DNA of 8,324 nucleotides from VRUE01 sp040904405 (GTDB lineage: Bacteria; Actinomycetota; Thermoleophilia; Solirubrobacterales; 70-9), in NCBI GenBank assembly GCA_040904405.1, contig JBBDTK010000055.1, positions 1 to 8,324 on the forward strand, read 5' to 3'. A model generated the notes under the pieces. The model saw only the letters and a list, made by a program, of their open reading frames with translations, had not been told where the DNA came from and ran no database searches. Shown here piece after piece: positions 1 to 7,350 of this stretch. How positions within the stretch are numbered: position 1 is the first letter of the stretch; each line of letters begins with the position of its first letter. Position numbers and translations under genes: made by a program.

Positions 1-102
1 CCCCCCCGCGAGCCGCCGGGGCGCTTTGTCGGTGCTATGCGCCCGAAACGCGCCCCGGCCCCGAACGCGCCTGGCGGCGACACGTATGCGCCGCCGCGCC
101 GC

Positions 103-111
103 TGCTATCAT
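103..111 (+). promoter_or_regulatory. Candidate extended -10 promoter for the fusA leader
   Basis: The 9-mer TGCTATCAT matches the extended -10 consensus TGnTATAAT with one mismatch. It sits in an otherwise GC-rich, non-coding stretch. No convincing -35 hexamer lies 16-18 nt upstream, which is tolerable for extended -10 promoters. Transcription would begin near 118 and give a leader of about 138 nt before fusA that includes both terminator-like hairpins. This is a motif match only. A short AT-containing word can arise by chance, and most fusA transcription could come from further upstream. Confidence 0.35.
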
Positions 112-152
112 CGCCCGTCGCTCAGGCTTCTTCTTGGCAGCGCGTTTCGCCG

Positions 153-171
153 GGCCCGCGAGGGCCTTTTT
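153..171 (+). terminator. Intrinsic terminator-like hairpin 1 upstream of fusA
   Basis: A stem of GGCCC (153-157) pairs with GGGCC (162-166) across the GNRA-type tetraloop GCGA and is followed at once by TTTTT (167-171). One extra G-T pair (152/167) is possible. The layout is that of a compact intrinsic terminator on the + strand. It could end an upstream transcript that lies outside the window. If the promoter at 103-111 is real, it could instead act as an attenuator in the fusA leader. The stem is short, so its efficiency is uncertain. Confidence 0.5.
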
Positions 172-182
172 CATGCGCCGAT

Positions 183-210
183 CCCGGCGGTTCCCGCCGG
201 GGGGCTTTTT
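183..210 (+). terminator. Intrinsic terminator-like hairpin 2 upstream of fusA
   Basis: A perfect 8-bp stem, CCCGGCGG (183-190) with CCGCCGGG (194-201), closes on a TTC loop. After GGGC it is followed by TTTTT (206-210) and then a pyrimidine-rich CTTCTTCTCT run. It lies only 12 nt after the first terminator-like hairpin and 45 nt before the fusA start. The 4-nt offset between stem and T-run is slightly long for an ideal terminator. Tandem arrangement of two such elements suggests strong termination of an upstream unit or controlled read-through into fusA. Confidence 0.5.
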
Positions 211-255
211 CTTCTTCTCTCGTCTCCGTTTCAAGACAACGCTTACCTTAAGACC

Positions 256-2367
<2,112 letters not shown>

Positions 2368-2374
2368 TTCTGGC

Positions 2375-2380
2375 TATATT
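2375..2380 (+). promoter_or_regulatory. Weak candidate -10 element in the fusA-tuf spacer
   Basis: TATATT, inside the AT-rich run GGCTATATTTCCC, resembles a -10 hexamer in an otherwise GC-rich region 61 nt upstream of tuf. No good -35 is visible 16-18 nt upstream, where the sequence is the GC-rich end of fusA. A separate tuf promoter would fit the known need for excess EF-Tu over EF-G, but the sequence alone supports it only weakly. Confidence 0.2.
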
Positions 2381-2432
2381 TCCCAGGTTCGCCCGCAGGC
2401 AGACGAATAAACACGACTTCGAAAGGTAGAAC

Positions 2433-2438
2433 GGAGAG
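2433..2438 (+). promoter_or_regulatory. Ribosome binding site of tuf
   Basis: GGAGAG lies 2 nt before the ATG at 2441, with the GGAG core 4 nt away. The spacing is a little short but usable. It fixes the tuf start and contrasts with the missing SD in front of fusA. Confidence 0.6.
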
Positions 2439-2440
2439 CG

Positions 2441-3625
<1,185 letters not shown>

Positions 3626-3636
3626 CCCAGCATCAA

Positions 3637-3656
3637 GGGCGGGCGCGAGCCCGTCC
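3637..3656 (+). other. GCGA-tetraloop hairpin just after tuf
   Basis: An 8-bp stem, GGGCGGGC (3637-3644) with GCCCGTCC (3649-3656, one G-T pair), closes on the GNRA-type loop GCGA. It starts 12 nt after the tuf stop and lacks a T-run. The same GCGA loop closes terminator-like hairpin 1 upstream of fusA. It could protect the 3' end of a processed tuf mRNA. Confidence 0.55.
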
Positions 3657-3659
3657 CGA

Positions 3660-3680
3660 TCGCCGCCGGCCAGGCGGCGA
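3660..3680 (+). other. Perfect 8-bp hairpin in the S10 leader
   Basis: TCGCCGCC (3660-3667) pairs perfectly with GGCGGCGA (3673-3680) around the loop GGCCA. It is only 3 nt from the preceding hairpin, so the two could stack. It is followed by the only A-rich linker of the spacer. Confidence 0.55.
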
Positions 3681-3703
3681 GACAACTCAAAAGACATACG
3701 ACC

Positions 3704-3737
3704 GGGGCGGCGCCCCACCACCAAGGGGCGGCGCCCC
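3704..3737 (+). repeat. Duplicated near-palindromic 13-mer forming a hairpin
   Basis: GGGGCGGCGCCCC occurs at 3704-3716 and again at 3725-3737, separated by ACCACCAA. Each copy is nearly self-complementary, so copy 1 can pair with copy 2 over 12 of 13 positions with one central G-G mismatch. Each copy can also fold alone into a 5-bp hairpin. The symmetry resembles GC-rich extragenic palindromic repeats. Whether it recurs elsewhere in the genome cannot be seen from this window. Confidence 0.55.
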
Positions 3738-3766
3738 TTCCGCGCGGTAAGGCCGCGCGGGGAAGG
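3736..3766 (+). other. Bulged hairpin immediately upstream of rpsJ
   Basis: CCTT (3736-3739) and CCGCGCGG (3740-3747) pair with CCGCGCGG (3753-3760) and AAGG (3763-3766), leaving a 2-nt GG bulge and a TAAGG loop. Its first two bases are shared with the preceding repeat hairpin, so the two structures compete at that edge. It would bury the best purine-rich SD-like word in the spacer (AAGGA at 3763), although that word lies about 19 nt from the S10 start and may not be the working SD. Confidence 0.5.
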
Positions 3767-3786
3767 AACAAGAGAGCAGAGAAACC

Positions 3787-4107
3787 GTGGCGACGATCGC
3801 GGCACAGAAAATCCGGATCCGGCTGAAGGCGTACGACCACGACGCCATAGATCGGGCTGCCCGCGAGATCGTCGAGACCGCGGAGCGGACCGGGGCGAGC
3901 GTCTCCGGCCCGATCCCCCTGCCGACCGAGAAAAACGTCTACTGCGTGATCCGCTCGCCGTTCAAGGACAAGGACTCGCGCGAGCACTTCGAGATCCGCA
4001 CCCACAAGCGGCTGATCGACATCCTGCAGCCGTCGCCGAAGACCGTCGACTCGCTGCAGCGGCTCGACTCGCTGCCCGCCGGCGTCGACATCGAGATCAG
4101 GTTGTAG
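3787..4107 (+). CDS. rpsJ: 30S ribosomal protein S10
   Basis: This 106-residue protein of the 30S head also serves as NusE in transcription antitermination. The family core is plain: QKIRIRLKAYDH (7-18), TGASVSGPIPLPTEKNVYCVIRSP (35-58), DSREHFEIRTHKRLIDI (63-79) and a C-terminal PAGVDIEIRL. The start is GTG at 3787. It is the only possible start codon between the in-frame TAA at 3748 and the conserved core, so the start is secure despite a weak SD (only GAGAG around 3772-3776). The family is usually 101-103 residues. The extra length comes from a slightly longer N-terminus and one inserted residue near the C-terminus (LDSLPAGVD, where homologues read LDLPAGVD). It is the first gene of the S10 cluster and ends 7 nt before rplC. 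Confidence 0.97.
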   Translation: MATIAAQKIRIRLKAYDHDAIDRAAREIVETAERTGASVSGPIPLPTEKNVYCVIRSPFKDKDSREHFEIRTHKRLIDILQPSPKTVDSLQRLDSLPAGVDIEIRL

Positions 4108-4114
4108 TGGCGCC

Positions 4115-4744
4115 ATGGCTGCGATCCTCGGCAAGAAGCTCGGCATGACGCAGGTCTTCCGCGAGGACGGCACGGTGGTGCCGGTGACCGTGATCGAGGC
4201 CGGCCCCTGCAAGGTGACCGCCGTGCGCGACGCCGAGCGCGACGGCTACGCCGCCGTCCAGCTCGCCTTCGGCGAGGTCGCCGAGGGCAAGCTGAGCAAG
4301 CCCGAGCTCGGCCACCTGAAGAAGGCCGGAGCGCCGCCGATGCGCCACCTGGCCGAGTTCCGCGACGAGGACCTCGGCGCCGAGGAGGGCCCCAAGGTCG
4401 GCGACGACGTCACGGTCGAGTCCTTCGAGGCGGGGCAGAAGGTGAAGGTCTCGGGGATCTCGATCGGCAAGGGCTTCCAGGGCGGGATCAAGCGCCACAA
4501 CTTCAGCCGCGGCCCGGTCAGCCACGGCTCGCACAACGTCCGGGCGCCGGGCTCGATCGGCGCCAGCGCCTTCCCCGGCCGCGTCTTCAAAGGGCAGAAG
4601 ATGCCGGGCCAGATGGGCAACAAGCGGGCCACCCAGCAGGGGCTCGAGGTCGCCGACGTCGACGCCGAGCGCAACCTGCTGCTGCTCAAGGGCTCGGTGC
4701 CCGGCTCGCGCAACGCCCTGGTCGAGGTGCGCACCTATGTCTAA
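4115..4744 (+). CDS. rplC: 50S ribosomal protein L3
   Basis: This 209-residue early-assembly protein of the 50S subunit has a central loop that reaches towards the peptidyl-transferase centre. The N-terminal ILGKKLGMTQVF (4-15), the central GKGFQGGIKRHNFSRGP (118-134), SHGSHNVRAPGSIG (136-149) and VFKGQKMPGQMGN (157-169) are family signatures. Length is normal. The position matching the PrmB-methylated Gln150 of E. coli is Ala150 here (GSIGASAFPG), as is common outside proteobacteria, so that modification is not expected. The start ATG at 4115 gives the expected N-terminus. The SD is weak (GTGG or AGG), and re-initiation after the S10 stop 7 nt upstream may help. Its last 8 nt overlap rplD. 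Confidence 0.97.
   Translation: MAAILGKKLGMTQVFREDGTVVPVTVIEAGPCKVTAVRDAERDGYAAVQLAFGEVAEGKLSKPELGHLKKAGAPPMRHLAEFRDEDLGAEEGPKVGDDVTVESFEAGQKVKVSGISIGKGFQGGIKRHNFSRGPVSHGSHNVRAPGSIGASAFPGRVFKGQKMPGQMGNKRATQQGLEVADVDAERNLLLLKGSVPGSRNALVEVRTYV
4724..4736 (+). promoter_or_regulatory. rplD SD inside a perfect palindrome
   Basis: The SD GAGGTG (4724-4729) lies 7 nt before the rplD ATG at 4737. It is part of the perfect 12-nt palindrome AGGTGCGCACCT (4725-4736), which directly abuts the start codon and is within the end of rplC. A 4-bp stem, AGGT with ACCT around GCGC, could mask the SD until ribosomes finishing rplC open it. The SD call is firm; the masking idea is inference. Confidence 0.5.
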
Positions 4745-5348
4745 GGCGGCCGTGCTCGGCAAGACGACCAAGGCGGAGCTGCCGAAGGAGCTCTTCGCCG
4801 AGCCCTTCCACCACTCGCTGGTGCACGAGACGGCGCGCGCCGACCTCGCCTCGCGCCGCCGCGGCACCGCCTCGACCCTGACCCGCGGCGAGGTCGCCTT
4901 CACCACCGCCAAGGCCTGGCGGCAGAAGGGCACCGGTCGCGCCCGTGCCGGCACGCTCGGCGTCCCCAACCGCTTCGGTGGCGGCGTCGCCTTCGGCCCC
5001 AAGCCGCGCCACTACGGGGTCAAGGTCAACCGCAAGGCGCGCCGCAAGGCGATGCGGGCGGCGCTCTCGGTCCACGCCGAGCGCGGCAGCGTCGCCGTCC
5101 TCGATCCCTCCTCCTTCGCCGAGCCGTCGACCAAGGCCGCGGCAGCGGCGCTGGCGAAATGGGGCGCCCGCCGGCCGACCCTGATCGTGCTCGAGGCCGA
5201 GGACACCGGGGCGCTGAAGAGCTTCCGCAACATCGAGCGGGTCCAGGTGGTGGAGCTGGGCGCGATCGGCGTCGCCGACGTGATCGGCGCCGCCTCGCTG
5301 GTCCTCTCCGAAGGCGCGCTGGAGAAGCTGCGGGAGAGGTTGAGCTGA
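4737..5348 (+). CDS. rplD: 50S ribosomal protein L4
   Basis: This 203-residue protein has a globular domain on the 50S surface and a long loop lining the exit tunnel. In many bacteria L4 also represses its own S10 operon. The loop is recognisable: STLTRGEV (46-53), AKAWRQKGTGRARAG (58-72) and GGGVAFGPKPRHY (81-93). The short Gly-rich step that usually follows TRGEV reads AFTT (54-57) here. The C-terminal half (TLIVLEAEDTGALKSFRNIERVQVVEL) is the typical globular fold, and length is normal. The start ATG overlaps the rplC stop by 8 nt (ATGTCTAA), and its SD is within rplC, so translation is probably coupled. Its TGA overlaps the rplW ATG by one base. Confidence 0.97.
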   Translation: MSKAAVLGKTTKAELPKELFAEPFHHSLVHETARADLASRRRGTASTLTRGEVAFTTAKAWRQKGTGRARAGTLGVPNRFGGGVAFGPKPRHYGVKVNRKARRKAMRAALSVHAERGSVAVLDPSSFAEPSTKAAAAALAKWGARRPTLIVLEAEDTGALKSFRNIERVQVVELGAIGVADVIGAASLVLSEGALEKLRERLS

Positions 5349-5653
5349 TGGACGCGCGCATGACGATCATCCGGCCCGTCGTCTCGGAGAAGAGCTACGC
5401 GCTGATCGCCGAGGGCAAGTACACCTTCCGCGTCGACGACCGCGCCCACAAGACCCAGATCGCCGCCGCGGTGGAAGAGATCTTCGATGTCGACGTCGCC
5501 GCCGTGGNNNNNNNNNNGCGCACCTCCAAGGTGCGCCCGAAGCCGAAGCGGCGCAACCTCAGCAAAGGCCGCACCCGCGCCTGGAAGAAGGCTGTCGTGC
5601 AGCTGGCGCCGGGCGAGCGGATCGAGCTGTTCGAGGGCGCCGAGACCGCGTAG
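5348..5653 (+). CDS. rplW: 50S ribosomal protein L23, interrupted by a 10-N gap
   Basis: L23 sits at the exit-tunnel opening and docks trigger factor and SRP. The N-terminal half MTIIRPVVSEKSYAL ... KYTFRVDDRAHKTQIAAAVEEIFDVDV and the C-terminal WKKAVVQLAPGERIELFEGAE are diagnostic. The start at 5348 overlaps the rplD stop (TGATG) and has the SD GGGAGAGG 8 nt upstream. A second ATG at 5360 is possible but poorly spaced. As written the gene has 101 codons, four of which are affected by the N run 5508-5517. The frame is open on both sides of the run. Without those four codons the spacing from the IFDVDV strand to the WKK motif equals that of E. coli L23, so the gap may be an assembly artefact. 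Confidence 0.93.
   Translation: MDARMTIIRPVVSEKSYALIAEGKYTFRVDDRAHKTQIAAAVEEIFDVDVAAVXXXXRTSKVRPKPKRRNLSKGRTRAWKKAVVQLAPGERIELFEGAETA
5508..5517. other. Assembly gap (10 Ns) within rplW
   Basis: Ten consecutive N bases are the only ambiguous positions in the window. A fixed-size run like this usually marks a contig join and not a measured distance. The right flank begins with a perfect 8-bp inverted repeat (5518-5525 with 5529-5536), which may explain why the assembly broke here. Confidence 0.95.
5518..5536 (+). repeat. Perfect inverted repeat next to the N gap
   Basis: GCGCACCT (5518-5525) and AGGTGCGC (5529-5536) form an 8-bp stem with a 3-nt CCA loop. It lies within rplW codons (RTSKVR), so it is probably a by-product of coding. 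Such a GC-rich hairpin can stall polymerases during sequencing. Confidence 0.6.
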
Positions 5654-5664
5654 GAGCCGAGACG

Positions 5665-6510
5665 ATGCCGAACCGCAAAACCAAACCGACCAGCCCCGGG
5701 CGCCGCTTCGCGACCTACCCGCTGCGCGAGCAGCTGACCGCGAGCGAGCCGGAGCGCAAGCTGACCGAGGGCCTGCGCAAGTCCGGCGGCCGCAACGCCA
5801 ACGGCCGCGTCACCGCGCGCCACCGCGGCGGCGGCGCCAAGCGCCGATACCGCAAGATCGACTTCAAGCGCCGCAAGGACGGCGTGCCGGCCAAGGTCGC
5901 GACGATCGAGTACGACCCCAACCGCAGCTGCTACATCGCGCTGATCCACTACGCCGACGGCGAGAAGAGCTACATCCTCGCCCCCGCCGGCCTCAGCCGG
6001 GGCGACACGGTCCAGTCGGGCAAGGGCGCCGACATCAAACCGGGCCACGCGCTGAGCCTGAGCGAGATGCCGACCGGCACGATCGTCCACAACGTCGAGC
6101 TGACCGCGGGGCAGGGCGGCAAGATGGGCCGCGCCGCCGGCGCCGCGATCCAGCTGGTCGCCAAGGAGGGCGAGATGGTGACCCTGCGGCTGCCCTCCTC
6201 GGAGATGCGGCTGGTCCGGGCCGAGTGCCGCGCCACCGTCGGCCAGCTCTCCAACGCCGAGCACCAGAACCTCACGGTCGGCAAGGCCGGACGCAGCCGC
6301 CACAAGGGCAAGCGGCCGCAGACCAGGGGCGTGGCGATGAACCCGGTCGACCACCCGCACGGCGGCGGCGAGGCGCACCACACTCCCGGCGGCCACCCGG
6401 TGACGCCGTGGGGCAAGCCGACGCTCGGCTACCGCACCCGCAAGAAGGGCAAGCAGTCGGACCGCTACATCGTGCGCGGACGCAAACGCGGCAAGAAGAA
6501 GGGCAGGTGA
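5665..6510 (+). CDS. rplB: 50S ribosomal protein L2
   Basis: This 281-residue protein is one of the most conserved of the 50S subunit. It is needed for subunit joining and lies near the peptidyl-transferase centre. Seen: N-terminal KPTSPGRRF (7-15), the RNA-binding SGGRNANGRVTARHRGGG (40-57), YDPNRSCYIALIHYADGEKSYILAP, and the C-terminal MNPVDHPHGGGE (225-236), where His230 matches the functionally important His229 of E. coli. It ends in a Lys/Arg-rich tail (RGRKRGKKKGR). Length is slightly above the usual 273-278. The SD GGAG (5653-5656) starts on the last base of the rplW stop and is 8 nt from the ATG. It ends 7 nt before rpsS. Confidence 0.98.
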   Translation: MPNRKTKPTSPGRRFATYPLREQLTASEPERKLTEGLRKSGGRNANGRVTARHRGGGAKRRYRKIDFKRRKDGVPAKVATIEYDPNRSCYIALIHYADGEKSYILAPAGLSRGDTVQSGKGADIKPGHALSLSEMPTGTIVHNVELTAGQGGKMGRAAGAAIQLVAKEGEMVTLRLPSSEMRLVRAECRATVGQLSNAEHQNLTVGKAGRSRHKGKRPQTRGVAMNPVDHPHGGGEAHHTPGGHPVTPWGKPTLGYRTRKKGKQSDRYIVRGRKRGKKKGR

Positions 6511-6517
6511 GCGGCTA

Positions 6518-6793
6518 ATGGGGCGCTCGACCAAAAAGGGCCCGTGGGTGGAAGCGGCGTTGATGAAGCGGATCTCGGCGATGAACGAGTCCGGCCAGAA
6601 GCAGATGGTCAAAACCTGGTCGCGGACCTCGACGATCTTCCCCGACATGGTCGGCCACACGATCGCCGTCCACGACGGCAAGAAGCACGTTCCGGTCTTC
6701 ATCTCGGAGTCGATGGTCGGCCACAAGCTGGGCGAGTTCGCCCCGACCCGCACCTTCCGCGCCCACTCGGGCACCGGCAGGGGAGGCGAGTAG
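6518..6793 (+). CDS. rpsS: 30S ribosomal protein S19
   Basis: This 91-residue protein of the 30S head contacts the A-site finger and works with S13. The whole chain is canonical: MGRSTKKGPWV at the start, TWSRTSTIFPDMVGHTIAVHDGKKHVPVFI (33-62), MVGHKLGEFAPTRTFRAH (66-83), then a short Gly/Arg tail. The SD AGGTGA (6505-6510) overlaps the rplB stop and is 7 nt from the ATG. The tail codons GGGGAGG serve as the SD of the following rplV, which starts only 2 nt after the TAG. Confidence 0.98.
   Translation: MGRSTKKGPWVEAALMKRISAMNESGQKQMVKTWSRTSTIFPDMVGHTIAVHDGKKHVPVFISESMVGHKLGEFAPTRTFRAHSGTGRGGE
6782..6786 (+). promoter_or_regulatory. Strong SD of rplV inside the rpsS end
   Basis: GGAGG, part of GGGGAGG, lies 9 nt before the ATG at 6796 and within the codons for the Gly-rich S19 tail. 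It fixes the rplV start upstream of the unusual Lys-rich extension, which argues that the extension is translated. Confidence 0.75.
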
Positions 6794-6795
6794 CG

Positions 6796-7350
6796 ATGGC
6801 CCTGGAGAAGAAGCAGCGCGACCCGAACGTGAAGAAAGCGACGGGGAAGAAAGAGCCGCCGAAAGGCGAAGCGCCGAAAAAAGCCACCCCGCCGGCGAAA
6901 AAAGAGGCGGCCAAAGGCCAGAAAGAGCCGGCGAAGAAAGCTGCCGCGAAAGCGAGCGCGAAAAAAGCCGCGCCGAAGAAAGAGGCGCCGAAGGCGCGCT
7001 CTCCGATCGTCGTCCGGGCGAGCTCGCGCTACGTGCGGGTGGCGCCGCGCAAGGCGCGCCTGATCGCCGACCAGGTCCGCGGCCTGCAGATCGAGAAGGC
7101 GCGGGCGCTGCTGCAGTTCTCCCCGCGCGGCGCCGCGCAGGACATCGGCAAGCTGATCGAGTCCGCCGCCGCCAACGCCGAGAACAACCACGAACTGATC
7201 GCCGACGAGATGCGGGTCGCCGAGATCACCGTCGACGAAGGGCCGACCCTGCGCCGCTTCCGCCCGCGGGCGCTCGGCCGGGCGACCCCGATCAACAAGC
7301 GAACCAGCCATATCGCCGTCGCGCTGAGCCCCGAAGGCGAGGACTTCTGA
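6796..7350 (+). CDS. rplV: 50S ribosomal protein L22 with a long Lys/Ala/Pro-rich N-terminal extension
   Basis: The C-terminal 115 or so residues are a standard L22: VVRASSRYVRVAPRKARLIADQVRG from about residue 72, then AENNHELIADEMRVAEITVDEGPTLRRFRPRALGRATPINKRTSHIAVAL. That core binds 23S rRNA and lines the exit tunnel with L4. The whole protein is 184 residues against a usual 110-120, because about 70 residues of repetitive KK/APKK/AAKK sequence precede the core. The extension is low complexity, strongly basic and probably disordered, like histone H1-type tails. Its lysines use AAA 14 times and AAG 7 times, whereas all four core lysines are AAG. The strong SD at 6782-6786 and ATG at 6796 support translation from the long start. 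No ATG or GTG with a good SD is evident just before the core. The TGA overlaps the rpsC ATG by one base. Confidence 0.95.
   Translation: MALEKKQRDPNVKKATGKKEPPKGEAPKKATPPAKKEAAKGQKEPAKKAAAKASAKKAAPKKEAPKARSPIVVRASSRYVRVAPRKARLIADQVRGLQIEKARALLQFSPRGAAQDIGKLIESAAANAENNHELIADEMRVAEITVDEGPTLRRFRPRALGRATPINKRTSHIAVALSPEGEDF

Larger units (their letters stand above)
3626..3786 (+). promoter_or_regulatory. Structured tuf-rpsJ intergenic leader
   Basis: These 161 nt between the EF-Tu stop and the S10 start contain four stable stem-loops in a row (3637-3656, 3660-3680, 3704-3737, 3736-3766) and only one A-rich linker (about 3681-3701). The in-frame TAA at 3748 shows that S10 does not extend into it. 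None of the stems is followed by a T-run, so they do not look like ordinary intrinsic terminators. In E. coli and relatives the S10 operon leader binds L4, encoded in the same operon, for feedback control. Position makes an analogous role plausible here, but no homology to a known leader family was recognised. Alternatives are an mRNA processing or stability element, or a GC-rich repetitive extragenic palindrome. Confidence 0.5.

Noticed and set aside
1..174. Open minus-strand frame starting at 174 and running off the left edge, Lys/Arg/Ala-rich
   Set aside because: It has no SD and no recognisable domain, and its first codons overlap the terminator-like hairpins. All three + strand frames are also open here because of the GC content, so openness is not evidence of coding.
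37..255. N-terminal extension of EF-G by 73 codons
   Set aside because: The frame is open, but the sequence does not resemble any EF-G N-terminus and contains two terminator-like hairpins. The standard family start is at 256.
3637..3680. Intrinsic terminator after tuf
   Set aside because: The two stems are strong but are not followed by a T-run, so they were annotated as structured leader and not as a terminator.
5395..7311. 638-codon antisense ORF over rplW-rplV
   Set aside because: It crosses the N gap and mirrors four certain genes. Its Arg/Phe-rich part is just the complement of the Lys-rich L22 extension.
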